From: Nitrospirales bacterium
GTDB lineage: Bacteria > Nitrospirota > Nitrospiria > Nitrospirales > UBA8639
DNA: 48,795 nt
NCBI GenBank assembly: GCA_022824735.1
Contig: JAJDZI010000025.1
Location: 1-48,795, forward strand
Direction: 5' to 3'
Part shown: positions 1 to 8,240 of the stretch, piece after piece
Position numbering within the stretch: position 1 is the first letter of the stretch
Layout of the letters: every line of letters starts with the position of its first letter
Made by a program: the position numbers and the translations under genes
Notes under the pieces: generated by a model
Seen by the model: the letters and a program-made list of their open reading frames with translations, nothing else
Database searches by the model: none
Told to the model about the DNA's origin: nothing

Positions 1-378
1 GCCGGTGTATTCCGCGCGATAGATGAGGCCGGCATCATACAGTTGCTGCAGAAATCGTTGGACCACGGCCTGATGCCGGGCATCCGTGGTGCGAATGAAT
101 CCATCGTTGGAAATGGCGAGCTTCTCCCACAGGGCGCGAAATTGCGGGGTCAGCCGGTCGCAATGCTCCTGCGGCGAGATCCCGGCTTTGGCTGCGGCCT
201 GCTGGACTTTTTGCCCGTGTTCGTCCAGGCCCGTCAGAAAAAAGACCTCTTCTCTGGTCAGGCGGCGCCAGCGTGCCAGCACGTCCGCCGCAACGGTGGT
301 ATACGCATGCCCAATGTGCGGCACGTCGTTCACGTAGTAAATCGGCGTCGTGATATAGAAGCGGTCAGGCATGTCCAT
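1..378 (-). CDS. metG: methionyl-tRNA synthetase, N-terminal part (cut by window edge)
   Basis: Methionyl-tRNA synthetase charges tRNA-Met with methionine in the cytoplasm. Reverse translation gives MDMPDRFYITTPIYYVNDVP followed by the class I HIGH motif (HIGH, residues 21-24). The family motif FLTGLDEHGQKVQQAA follows. Only the first 126 codons lie in the window; the rest runs off the left edge. The ATG at 378 follows an in-frame TGA, and a second in-frame ATG lies at 372, so the start is one of these two. The gene begins 14 bases after the holB stop and is probably the last gene of a tmk-holB-metG operon. Confidence 0.93.
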   Translation of the reverse strand, partial: MDMPDRFYITTPIYYVNDVPHIGHAYTTVAADVLARWRRLTREEVFFLTGLDEHGQKVQQAAAKAGISPQEHCDRLTPQFRALWEKLAISNDGFIRTTDARHQAVVQRFLQQLYDAGLIYRAEYTG

Positions 379-392
379 TCATATCACGTTCT

Positions 393-1409
393 TCAGGCGG
401 CGTCACGGTAGATGGTTTTGTGAAAACGGAACAGGAAATTTTCCAGGCAGAGTTGGAGATTCAAATTCTGCGTGGGAGCCTGTTCCAGGGTTTGCAGGAG
501 GTCCATGAGTTCTGCGACGCCCGCGGGGGTCAAGGAGTCAGCGATCCGTTCAAGTAACGGGATTTGCGATTGGTGCAACAGGAGGTCCTGCTCCGTCCCG
601 AGGGTCATCAGCAGGAGATCGCGCAGTCCATGCGAGAGCCAGTCGATCACGTCCGGGAAGGGTTGGGTCTTTGAGAGTTCCTCGGCTTGTTGCAGGACAG
701 CCGTGGGATGGGCCAAGGTCTCGTGCCGGCACAATTCAAAAAACCGGTCGTGGCGGCTACGGAGTTCTGACGGGTCCGTGCGCAAGGCCACGCCGATCCG
801 GTTTCCGCACACCTGCGAAAGAAACCGGGCGTCCTCAACGGCCATGGCCTGTTTCAGGGCCAGTGCCCCTTCGAATTGGTTGGGCGTCGCGGGCGCAAAC
901 CGTAGCGCCAAACAGCGGGACCGCACGGTGGCCAACAGGCGCAAGGGCTGGCTGGTGACCAGGATAAACAGGCTGTGTTCGGGCGGGTCTTCGAGCGTTT
1001 TCAGAAACGCGTTCGCGGCATTGGCGTTCAGGCGGTCGGCATCGTCGATGATGCAAATCTTGCGTGCGCTCAACAGCGGCCGGTAGATCACGTGTCGTTC
1101 GATTTCGCGGACCCGGTCGATTTTGATTTGCGGGTTGGCTTTGTCCTGTTCCGGTTCGATGAGCAACAAGTCGGGATAGGTGCCGGAGTCGATTTGCTCA
1201 CATGCGCGACACTGGCCGCAGGAATCCGGTTGCGACGAGGAAGGCGGTGTTTCACAGGACAGGGCCTGCGCGAACCGCAGGGCCATGAGGCGTTTGCCGA
1301 TGCCGTCGTCCCCCGAAAAGAGGTAGGCATGGCCGATGGCCTGCTGGGCCAGCGCCGTCCGGATTTTCTTTTTCGGTCCTTCCTGACCGATGACGTTGGC
1401 AAACGGCAT
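393..1409 (-). CDS. holB: DNA polymerase III delta' subunit
   Basis: The delta' subunit is the stator of the clamp-loader complex that places the sliding clamp on primed DNA. The 338-residue protein has the AAA+ layout: a P-loop-like GDDGIGKR (residues 33-40) ending in Arg where a Ser/Thr is usual, four zinc-ligand cysteines (C52, C64, C67, C70), an acidic box IDDADRLN near 121-128, and the SRC motif at 164-166 that supplies an arginine finger to the neighbouring subunit. A degenerate P-loop is common in delta' proteins, which often do not hydrolyse ATP. The gene starts 5 bases after the tmk stop, the frequent bacterial tmk-holB pairing. Confidence 0.93.
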   Translation of the reverse strand: MPFANVIGQEGPKKKIRTALAQQAIGHAYLFSGDDGIGKRLMALRFAQALSCETPPSSSQPDSCGQCRACEQIDSGTYPDLLLIEPEQDKANPQIKIDRVREIERHVIYRPLLSARKICIIDDADRLNANAANAFLKTLEDPPEHSLFILVTSQPLRLLATVRSRCLALRFAPATPNQFEGALALKQAMAVEDARFLSQVCGNRIGVALRTDPSELRSRHDRFFELCRHETLAHPTAVLQQAEELSKTQPFPDVIDWLSHGLRDLLLMTLGTEQDLLLHQSQIPLLERIADSLTPAGVAELMDLLQTLEQAPTQNLNLQLCLENFLFRFHKTIYRDAA

Positions 1410-1414
1410 GGGGG

Positions 1415-2140
1415 TTATGAACGCGTCACCGCGAGGAGTCGTTTCTTCAGCCCTTGTTCGAGCAGCGGAGCGACCAACGTCTTCAGATCCCGGGCGATTG
1501 TTTGGGTCGGCCGGCCGGCATTGATCGCATGAATCCGTCGCGGCGCTTGTTGGGCCAAGGTCAGAAATCCTTTCCGCACGCGTTGATGGAAGGCCGCGGT
1601 TTCATGATCCAGGCGATTCACGTCGGGGCTGTTCAGTCGCCGTCGCAATCCTTGGGAGACCGGCAGGTCAAACAAAAAGGTCGCATCGGGAGTCAAGCCC
1701 CCGGCAGCCCACTGCGTGAGTGATTGCAGTTCGAGTAACGGGAGCCCCCTGCCGTACCCCTGGTACGCCAGCGTCGAGTCGGAGAAGCGGTCGCAGATGA
1801 CTACGGCTCCGCGCTCCAAGGCCGGCAGGATCCGGTTGGCGACGTGTTGACTGCGGGCCGCCAGGATCAGGGCGACTTCGCATTCCGGGACCAGCGGATC
1901 GACGGAGCGCCGTTTGCGCGTCGGCCGGAGAAACATTTCGCGGATGTGTTCGGCCACCGGAGTGCCGCCTGGTTCACGCGTTTCGACCACCTCGAAGCCC
2001 CGGTCCCGGAGATAGTGGGCAAGGGCCTGGGCCTGGGTGGATTTGCCGCTTCCTTCGATCCCCTCGAACGTGATGAACAGACCTGTTCGACGGGGACGTT
2101 TCGGCGCGGACGGGGTGCCTTGCGATCGCCTGTTTGCCAC
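1415..2140 (-). CDS. tmk: thymidylate kinase
   Basis: Thymidylate kinase converts dTMP to dTDP in the dTTP pathway. Seen from the GTG at 2140 the protein has 241 residues, with P-loop GIEGSGKST (27-35), TREPGGTP in the substrate-binding region, and the DRFSDSTLAYQGYGRG segment typical of the family. The open frame extends upstream to 2242, but those 34 extra residues (rich in Cys and Arg) do not look like thymidylate kinase and would overlap the divergent membrane-protein gene. I therefore prefer the GTG at 2140. No strong ribosome binding site is visible there, so the start is uncertain. First gene of the minus-strand operon with holB and metG. Confidence 0.9.
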   Translation of the reverse strand: MANRRSQGTPSAPKRPRRTGLFITFEGIEGSGKSTQAQALAHYLRDRGFEVVETREPGGTPVAEHIREMFLRPTRKRRSVDPLVPECEVALILAARSQHVANRILPALERGAVVICDRFSDSTLAYQGYGRGLPLLELQSLTQWAAGGLTPDATFLFDLPVSQGLRRRLNSPDVNRLDHETAAFHQRVRKGFLTLAQQAPRRIHAINAGRPTQTIARDLKTLVAPLLEQGLKKRLLAVTRS

Positions 2141-2210
2141 GGCGCATCGTAATCCAACTCGTTGACATTCGCAAGAAACGGGGTTGCAGGAAGGTGTCCG
2201 GCTTTGTAAC

Positions 2211-2897
2211 ATGCCAGTCATGATGTCCAGTGCGGTCTTCAAGCGCTATTTTCTGACGGGCCTGTTGGTCGTCACGCCGATCTGGGGGACGGTTCTCGTC
2301 CTCAAGACCCTGTTCGTCACCGTGGACAGCATCCTGGGGAACATGCTGGCCGAAGTGGTGACGGAAGACTACTACGTGCCCGGGTTGGGAATCCTGACGC
2401 TGCTGTTTCTGATCCTCTTTGCGGGGTTTATGGGGACGAATTATATCGGGGGCCGGTTGGTGAAACGGTGGGAGGAGTCGCTGGAACGGGTGCCCGTGGT
2501 GCGGGGAATTTACGCGACCTTGAAATCGATGATGGATATTCTCTCGTTCAAACAGCGCAAGAAGTATAACAAGGTGGTGATGATTCAATTCCCCAAGGAC
2601 GGGAACTACTGTTTGGCCTTCGTGACCGGGGAGACCAGGGAAGAAGTCCAAGTCCTGGCGCCGGAACCCCTGGTCCACGTGTACGTCCCGACGTCGCCGA
2701 ACCCCACGTCCGGATACTTTTTGTTGGTCCCGGAGCGTGAAGTGGTGTCCGTGGACATGAGCGTGGAAGAAGCCATGAAATTAATCGTCTCGGGCGGGCT
2801 CTATTCTTCCGGGAAACCCATGAACGTGCCGGCCTTCGATACGGCGCGCGAGTCCCCCGCCTTTCCTGAGCAAAAAGTCGAAGTCAGGACGGGGTAG
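2211..2897 (+). CDS. DUF502 family inner-membrane protein
   Basis: About 228 residues. Two strongly hydrophobic segments are visible near residues 15-35 (FLTGLLVVTPIWGTVLVLK) and 55-78 (GILTLLFLILFAGFMGTNYI). They are followed by the DUF502 hallmarks: a VPVVRGIYATLKSM segment, a central QFPKDGNYCLAFVTGE and a PTSPNPTSGYFLLVP segment. The family is a widespread membrane protein of unknown biochemical role. I chose the ATG at 2211; ATGs at 2220 and 2223 are also possible, and an AGGAAGG lies about 16 bases upstream of 2211. It diverges from tmk and precedes glmU by 41 bases. Confidence 0.82.
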   Translation: MPVMMSSAVFKRYFLTGLLVVTPIWGTVLVLKTLFVTVDSILGNMLAEVVTEDYYVPGLGILTLLFLILFAGFMGTNYIGGRLVKRWEESLERVPVVRGIYATLKSMMDILSFKQRKKYNKVVMIQFPKDGNYCLAFVTGETREEVQVLAPEPLVHVYVPTSPNPTSGYFLLVPEREVVSVDMSVEEAMKLIVSGGLYSSGKPMNVPAFDTARESPAFPEQKVEVRTG

Positions 2898-2938
2898 CCT
2901 CCGCGTTCTTCGCCACGCCTCACCATGAGGCATCATCC

Positions 2939-4360
2939 ATGAAAAAATTTTCCGCGATTGTCATCGCAGCGGGCCGGGGAACACGCATGCGGTCACGGAC
3001 GACCAAGGCGTTGCATCCCGTGGCCGGGCGACCCCTGCTCTGGTACATGCTCTCGTTGGCCAGGCGGGTTGCGGATGCGCGCGTGGTGGTGGTCATCGGA
3101 CACCAGGCCGACCGGGTCCGGGCGTTCCTGGACCAATCCAAGGCGGATTTCGAGCCGTTCGACGTGGTCCTGCAGCCTGAACAGTTGGGCACCGGCCATG
3201 CCGTGCGACAGGCTCAAGCCGTCCTGATGCCCAACGGAAAAGCCGCGAGCAAGCATTGTCTCATCGTGAACGCGGATACGCCGTTACTGAGTCGAGCGAC
3301 CGTGCGGCGATTGTTGGCCCGTCATGAAAAAGAAAAAGCCGTGTTGACCCTCTTGAGCACGGAATTGCCCAAGCCGCGTGGTTATGGCCGCGTGGTCAGA
3401 GACGAAACAAGGCAAGTGCTCAAGGTGGTGGAGGAAGCGGATGCGACCAGGGTCGAACGCGCCATTCATGAAGTGAACGCCGGCACCTACGTTGTCGATA
3501 CGTTGTTCCTGTTCAAGGCCCTGGCCCGGGTGCGCGCGCAGAATGCGCAAGGCGAATATTACCTGACCGACGTCGTGGGCCTGGCCGTGGCCGAGGGTCG
3601 CAAGGTGGTGGGACTGAAAACCTCCGACTCCCTGGAATGTCTCGGGGTCAATACCCGTGAGCATCTTGCCGGTGTCGAAGAGGCGGTGCGCCACCGCATT
3701 CGGGCGCGATGGTTGAACGCGGGCGTGACCATGCTCGACTCCAGGACCACGTTCATTGATGATACGGTCACGATCGGCATGGATACCGTGCTCCATCCGG
3801 GCGTGACGCTGGAAGGGCAAACGAATATCGGATCCGGCTGTGTCATTCGCTCCGCTTCCCGGATTACGAACAGCGTGGTCGGGAAGGCCGTCACCATTCA
3901 GGACAGTTCAGTTGTGGAGCAGGCGGTTGTCGAGGACCATGCCACAATCGGGCCGTTCGCGCATATTCGTCCCGGCGCGGTGCTGAGGAAGCAAGCCAAG
4001 GTCGGCAATTTCGTCGAAGTGAAAAACACGGAATTGGGTGCCGGGTCCAAGGCGAATCACCTGACCTACCTGGGTGATGCGACCGTGGGGAAACGGGTCA
4101 ATATCGGTGCGGGCACCATCACGTGCAATTATGACGGTTACAAAAAGGACCGGACGACAATCGAGGACGGGGCGTTCATCGGCAGTGACACGCAACTGGT
4201 TGCGCCCGTGAAAGTAGGCAGGGGCGCCGTGGTTGGGTCGGGTTCCACGATTACGGAAGACGTTCCCGCCGATGCCCTGGCATTGTCACGAAGCCCACAG
4301 GTCACGAAAGAAAAGTGGGCTGCCCGGGAGCGAGCCGATCATTCGGAAAAGGAAAAGTAG
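2939..4360 (+). CDS. glmU: bifunctional GlcNAc-1-P uridyltransferase / GlcN-1-P acetyltransferase
   Basis: GlmU acetylates glucosamine-1-phosphate and then couples it to UTP, giving UDP-GlcNAc for peptidoglycan and LPS. The 473-residue protein has the usual two-domain length. The N-terminal nucleotidyltransferase domain shows AAGRGTRM (residues 10-17) and EQLGTGHA. The C-terminal left-handed beta-helix has many hexapeptide repeats, the acetyltransferase segment NHLTYLGDATVG and the TCNYDGYKK loop. GAGG sits about 9 bases before the ATG. It is followed by glmS, which makes the precursor glucosamine-6-phosphate; only glmM of this short pathway is not in the window. Confidence 0.96.
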   Translation: MKKFSAIVIAAGRGTRMRSRTTKALHPVAGRPLLWYMLSLARRVADARVVVVIGHQADRVRAFLDQSKADFEPFDVVLQPEQLGTGHAVRQAQAVLMPNGKAASKHCLIVNADTPLLSRATVRRLLARHEKEKAVLTLLSTELPKPRGYGRVVRDETRQVLKVVEEADATRVERAIHEVNAGTYVVDTLFLFKALARVRAQNAQGEYYLTDVVGLAVAEGRKVVGLKTSDSLECLGVNTREHLAGVEEAVRHRIRARWLNAGVTMLDSRTTFIDDTVTIGMDTVLHPGVTLEGQTNIGSGCVIRSASRITNSVVGKAVTIQDSSVVEQAVVEDHATIGPFAHIRPGAVLRKQAKVGNFVEVKNTELGAGSKANHLTYLGDATVGKRVNIGAGTITCNYDGYKKDRTTIEDGAFIGSDTQLVAPVKVGRGAVVGSGSTITEDVPADALALSRSPQVTKEKWAARERADHSEKEK

Positions 4361-4426
4361 GTCGGGTTAGTGAAGCGTACTCCGACAGCATTGTTGGATT
4401 ACGCCAGGCTAATCCAACCTACGGTA
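4358..4426. repeat. dispersed inverted repeat (family C)
   Basis: This segment begins in the glmU stop codon with TAGGTCGGGTTAGTGAAGCG and ends with GGCTAATCCAACCTACGG, so its ends are imperfect inverted copies of each other. A second copy of the same type is found at 16046-16150. It has the look of a small palindromic dispersed element (REP or MITE-like). No gene is seen in it. Confidence 0.6.
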
Positions 4427-4471
4427 ATAGATGTGCAGTTTTTTATCATAAAAGATCGTTAATGATGAAAA

Positions 4472-4490
4472 AATGATGCAAAATGCATCA
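4472..4490. promoter_or_regulatory. AT-rich leader with perfect 8-bp palindrome upstream of glmS
   Basis: The 4430-4510 stretch is strikingly AT-rich compared with its surroundings. It contains ATGATGCA-AAA-TGCATCAT, an exact 8-bp inverted repeat with a three-base spacer, and a related GATGCATTTT half-site about 20 bases further on. It lies directly in front of glmS. It could be an operator or part of a promoter region. No ribozyme or classical riboswitch structure was recognised. Confidence 0.4.
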
Positions 4491-4531
4491 TAAATAAGTC
4501 AAAAACGATGCATTTTGGTGACAAGTAGCGC

Positions 4532-6361
4532 ATGTGTGGAATCATGGGATATATCGGGGACGGGAATGCCGCCGAGGTGCTCATGCAGGGGCTTCGGCGG
4601 TTAGAGTACCGGGGCTATGACTCCGCGGGGATCGCCGTGTTGCAGCATGGCCGGATCGAAATTCGGCGAAGCGTGGGCAAATTGGCGCACCTTGAAGACG
4701 CGCTGAAGGAAGAGCATCTCTTCGGGACAATCGGGATCGGGCACACGCGATGGGCTACGCATGGCAAGCCGTCGGAACAAAACGCCCATCCGCACCGGTC
4801 AGGAAATCTCGTCATTGTGCATAACGGCATTATCGAAAATTACCTGGCCCACAAGCGGCGCCTGGAAACCGCAGGGTATCGGTTCGAGTCCGAGACGGAT
4901 ACCGAAGTCATCGCCCACCTGCTGGCGTTTCATATGGAGGATGGGCGCTCTCTCGAACGGGCGTTTCGCGCGACCGTGCGGGAATTGCACGGCAGCTATG
5001 CCATTGCCGGCATGTGCGTGAGCGAACCCGAGACCCTGGTGGTGACCAAGTCGGGTTGTCCGCTGGTGCTGGGACACGGTGATAAAGCCGCGTTGCTGGC
5101 TTCCGACGTGACGCCGTTACTCGCGCATACCCGAAACGTAACCTATCTGGAAGACGGCGACGTCGGGACGTTGACCCCGCTCGGCATGACGGTGACCGGC
5201 GCGGACGGACGGCCCGTCCAAAGAGACGAGGTACAGATCGACTGGAACGCGGAGGCCGCGGAAAAAGGCGGGTACCCGCACTTCATGCTCAAGGAGATTC
5301 ATGAGCAGCCCCAAGTCATCCTCGATACGTTGCGGGGTCGCTACAGTTACGATTCGGGCGAAGCCGATCTGCCGGATCTGGCCATCACGCCGGACCAGCT
5401 ACGGGACGCCCGGTCGATCTGGATCGTCGCGTGTGGAACGTCCTGGCACGCCGGCTTGGTGGGGAAATATCTGTTGGAGGAACTCGTGCATAAACCGGTT
5501 CAAGTGGACATCGGCTCGGAGTTCCGGTATCGCAACCCGATGGTGCAGGAAGGCGACGTTTTTATTGCCATTTCACAATCCGGAGAAACCGCGGATACGC
5601 TGGCTGCCGCCAGGGAAGCCAGGCGGTTGGGCGCGCACGTCCTCTCGGTCGTCAACGTCGTGGGCAGTACGCTGGCCAGGGAATCCGACGGCGTGATTTA
5701 CACCCGGTGCGGTCCGGAGATCAGCGTGGCATCGACCAAAGCCTTCACCGGCCAGCTCATGGCCTTGTACCTCCTGGCCCTGCACGTCGGGCGAGTGCGT
5801 CAAGTCCTGGGGGTGGAAGACGGGCAATGGTGGCTGGATCAATTCATGGCCCTGCCCGGACACGTGGAAAGCGTCATCAGGCGGGAAGCCGAATTCGCGG
5901 CGATGGCGGAACGGTTCCACCGGAAGAACAATTTTCTCTACCTCGGACGCGGAATCAATTATCCGATTGCGTTGGAAGGCGCGCTCAAGCTCAAGGAAAT
6001 TTCCTACATCCACGCGGAGGGCTACGCCGCGGGGGAAATGAAGCATGGCCCCATTGCGCTGATCGACGAAGACGTGCCGGTAGTCGTCCTGGCCCCGCGG
6101 GACCGGTTATACGACAAAACCGTGAGCAACCTGATGGAAGTCAAGGCGCGAAACGCGCCGGTCATCGCGTTTGTGAGCGAGGACGAAGAAGAGCTGGAAG
6201 CTCTGGCCGATTGCGTGTTCAGGGTTCCCAACACCCATGCGTTACTCTCGCCGGTTCCCTTTACGGCCGCGCTGCAATTCTTGGCGTATCATATCGCAAC
6301 GCAACGCAACGTTGACGTGGACCACCCGCGAAACCTGGCAAAAAGCGTGACCGTAGAGTAG
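4532..6361 (+). CDS. glmS: glutamine--fructose-6-phosphate aminotransferase
   Basis: GlmS makes glucosamine-6-phosphate from fructose-6-phosphate and glutamine, the first step to UDP-GlcNAc. The 609-residue protein starts MCGIMGYIG, so Cys2 becomes the N-terminal glutaminase nucleophile. The glutaminase segments HTRWATHGKPSEQNAHPH and HNGIIENY are intact. Two SIS sugar-isomerase domains follow (ISQSGETADT; ALKLKEISYIHAEGYAAGE) and the C-terminus DHPRNLAKSVTVE is the family ending. No clear Shine-Dalgarno sequence is visible before the ATG. It is separated from glmU by a repeat and an AT-rich leader, so it may be transcribed on its own. Confidence 0.97.
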   Translation: MCGIMGYIGDGNAAEVLMQGLRRLEYRGYDSAGIAVLQHGRIEIRRSVGKLAHLEDALKEEHLFGTIGIGHTRWATHGKPSEQNAHPHRSGNLVIVHNGIIENYLAHKRRLETAGYRFESETDTEVIAHLLAFHMEDGRSLERAFRATVRELHGSYAIAGMCVSEPETLVVTKSGCPLVLGHGDKAALLASDVTPLLAHTRNVTYLEDGDVGTLTPLGMTVTGADGRPVQRDEVQIDWNAEAAEKGGYPHFMLKEIHEQPQVILDTLRGRYSYDSGEADLPDLAITPDQLRDARSIWIVACGTSWHAGLVGKYLLEELVHKPVQVDIGSEFRYRNPMVQEGDVFIAISQSGETADTLAAAREARRLGAHVLSVVNVVGSTLARESDGVIYTRCGPEISVASTKAFTGQLMALYLLALHVGRVRQVLGVEDGQWWLDQFMALPGHVESVIRREAEFAAMAERFHRKNNFLYLGRGINYPIALEGALKLKEISYIHAEGYAAGEMKHGPIALIDEDVPVVVLAPRDRLYDKTVSNLMEVKARNAPVIAFVSEDEEELEALADCVFRVPNTHALLSPVPFTAALQFLAYHIATQRNVDVDHPRNLAKSVTVE

Positions 6362-6436
6362 GTCAGCGAACGTGAGGACGTTTCATCTCTGCCGGGCAGC
6401 GTTCCCGTCTCCAACTCATTCGGTCCGACTCCCCCT

Positions 6437-6625
6437 CCGTCATCCCCGACCCCGATCGGGGCTCCAGGGTTGTTGTCGTTGCGAACGGAGGAAAAAGCCA
6501 AGACACTGAATCCATCCCCGATCCTCGATTAAGAACAGCCTGTCCTTGACGTTCTTAATCGAGGATCAAGGACAGGCTATTTGTAATCGGGGATCCAGTT
6601 CATAGTGTCAAGGATGACAGAAGGG
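6437..6625. repeat. dispersed repeat (family B) with interlocked inverted repeats
   Basis: This gene-free stretch carries the unit TCATCCCCGACCCCGATCGG followed by CCAGGGTTGTTGTCGTTG and a GAACGGAGGAA segment. The same unit recurs at about 10808 and 14836, and a shorter related form at 24595. Inside it two inverted repeats interlock: 6520-6536 pairs with 6551-6567 (17 bp, exact) and 6537-6549 pairs with 6566-6578 (13 bp, exact). No coding region is seen. Confidence 0.7.
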
Positions 6626-6648
6626 GAGGACGCAGGAAGGCGCGTTGG

Positions 6649-7224
6649 TTATCGCCGGGCAAAGGCGAAGGAGTGGGTTACTTGTTCGCGGCCGCTTTCG
6701 AAGACCGTCCATTCGTGGTTGATATGGCGGCTGTCGATAATGGTGAGGGTGAGTTCGTGCATGTGCTTGTCCTGCGCGGAACGCATGCCCGTGCCGTCGA
6801 TATAGGACAGGGTAATGGAATTCCCCGTCACCGGGCTGCTCGTTTTCATCCGTGGCTGGTTGCCCAACGCGCAGTAATGCGTCATGACCATCTCGTGCCC
6901 GTCCTGGGTATAGATCGAGACCATTTCCTTGGGCGTGTCCGGGAAGATGCGTTCGACTACCGCGGTGCCTTTAGCCGTTAAGGCATAATCGACGGTGATG
7001 GTCTCCTGGCCGTCGAGCGCCTGCTTGTTGCCATGCCAGGTCCCCACCAACGTCTTGACCAGTTCAAACGGCATGGGAAGCTGGGAAGGATGTTCAGCCA
7101 GGGCCTGTCCGGACCAGGGCCCGCACAGGCTCCCTGCCAGTACGAGCAGGAACACATGCGCGCGCGCGCCTTTTGTCCCGGCGGTTCGGATTTCAGATTG
7201 GTGAAGGCTTTGCTCTCGCACCAT
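6649..7224 (-). CDS. putative secreted DUF1579-like protein
   Basis: 191 residues. A hydrophobic stretch (HVFLLVLAGSLCG, ending near ALAEHP) looks like a signal peptide, preceded by about 22 polar residues, so the real start may lie a little inside the frame. The mature part begins with a segment like FELVKTLVGTWHGNK, which resembles the lipocalin-like DUF1579/DUF1794 families of small ligand-binding beta-barrels, and continues with alternating beta strands. I cannot assign a ligand. The gene stands alone on the minus strand, next to the family B repeat. Confidence 0.6.
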   Translation of the reverse strand: MVREQSLHQSEIRTAGTKGARAHVFLLVLAGSLCGPWSGQALAEHPSQLPMPFELVKTLVGTWHGNKQALDGQETITVDYALTAKGTAVVERIFPDTPKEMVSIYTQDGHEMVMTHYCALGNQPRMKTSSPVTGNSITLSYIDGTGMRSAQDKHMHELTLTIIDSRHINHEWTVFESGREQVTHSFAFARR

Positions 7225-7300
7225 AATTTACTATAAAACGTCGGTGCCGGAGAGTCAAAACGAATTCCGGCGAATTTGGAAACAGGATCAGAGGTTTCTT

Positions 7301-7762
7301 ATGTCGAAGCAGGAGCAGGCGGCGGAGGGCCGGCTTGAGGCCATCTGGATTAAGCGTATGAAGCGCGGTCCCATGGATTGTGTGGAGCAGGCGACCCTGG
7401 AAGCGGAAAAGGGGCTGGTCGGCAATGCGAATCAGGGCGGCAGGCGACAGGTCACCATTCTCGAACGGGAAGTCTGGGCGGAGTTGATGATGGAAGTCGC
7501 CGGCGCGTTGCCGCCGTCCGCGCGCCGGGCGAACCTGTTGATCCGCGGCCTCAGCTTATCCCGTTCCCGGAAGCGCGTCCTCGGGATCGGGTCGTGCCGG
7601 ATTCGCATCCTGGGCGAAACGAAACCATGTGAACGCATGGAGGAAGCCTGGCCCGGATTGCAGGCTGCCATGTCCCGGGCCTGGGCTGGAGGGGCGTTTG
7701 GCGAGGTGTTGGACGACGGCGAGATTCTGGTCGGCGACCCGGTGCGTTGGATGGAGGAATGA
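7301..7762 (+). CDS. MOSC domain-containing protein
   Basis: MOSC domains derive from the molybdenum-cofactor sulfurase C-terminus and are thought to carry sulfur for Moco-related chemistry. The 153-residue protein contains AIWIKRMKRGPMD near the start, a QVTILERE strand and a late GETKPCERM in which the Cys is the conserved MOSC cysteine, followed by RAWAGGAFGEVLDDGEILVGD. The ATG at 7301 has AGAGG about 8 bases upstream, better than the GTG at 7244. A small stand-alone MOSC protein; its enzyme partner is not visible here. Confidence 0.8.
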   Translation: MSKQEQAAEGRLEAIWIKRMKRGPMDCVEQATLEAEKGLVGNANQGGRRQVTILEREVWAELMMEVAGALPPSARRANLLIRGLSLSRSRKRVLGIGSCRIRILGETKPCERMEEAWPGLQAAMSRAWAGGAFGEVLDDGEILVGDPVRWMEE

Positions 7763-7775
7763 ATGAGCCGGTGCC

Positions 7776-8201
7776 ATGACCGTTGAAGGGGCCGGTCTCT
7801 GGGCGTTGTTCGTGAGCGCGTTCCTGGCTGCTACGCTGCTTCCCGGCGGGTCTGAAGCCGTGTTGGCTCTCTTGGCCGTCCGGGATGAGCATGAGCCGTG
7901 GCTCCTGTTGGCCGTGGCTTCGGCCGGGAATACGTTGGGCGGGATGAGCACATGGGCAGCCGGACGGTTTTTCGGGTGGTGGTGTCCGGCTTCACGGTTC
8001 ACTCAACCCAAATATGATCGACCCCTCCAATGGTTGCGGCAATGGGGGAGCCCGGCCCTGTTGTTGTCTTGGGTGCCCGTCGTGGGGGATTCGTTGTGTC
8101 TGGCCGGGGGATGGCTCCGCGTGCCGTGGTCCGCGGCGTTGGTATGGATTGCCATCGGGAAAACGGCCCGGTACGGTGTCATCGTGTATGCGGCCTCGTA
8201 G
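7776..8201 (+). CDS. yqaA: YqaA/SNARE-associated (VTT) family membrane protein
   Basis: 141 residues with several hydrophobic segments: LWALFVSAFLAATLLPGGSE, WLLLAVASAGNTLGG and a pair near the C-terminus. The pattern (LPGGSEAVL, ASAGNTLGGMSTW, GRFFGW, SWVPVVGDSLCLAGGWLRV) matches the small YqaA branch of the DedA/VTT superfamily, membrane proteins linked to lipid or ion transport across the inner membrane. It starts 13 bases after the MOSC gene and may be co-transcribed. Substrate unknown. Confidence 0.75.
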   Translation: MTVEGAGLWALFVSAFLAATLLPGGSEAVLALLAVRDEHEPWLLLAVASAGNTLGGMSTWAAGRFFGWWCPASRFTQPKYDRPLQWLRQWGSPALLLSWVPVVGDSLCLAGGWLRVPWSAALVWIAIGKTARYGVIVYAAS

Positions 8202-8240
8202 AGATCAACAATCGTTGATCCCTACAGTCTCACTCCCTCG

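Noticed and set aside
2140-2242. N-terminal extension of thymidylate kinase to 2242
   Set aside because: The extra 34 residues are Cys/Arg-rich, unlike the family, and overlap the divergent membrane-protein gene; the GTG at 2140 gives a normal length.
4430-4531. glmS ribozyme upstream of glmS
   Set aside because: The leader is about 100 bases, AT-rich, and shows none of the ribozyme's paired elements; the class is also mainly known from Firmicutes.
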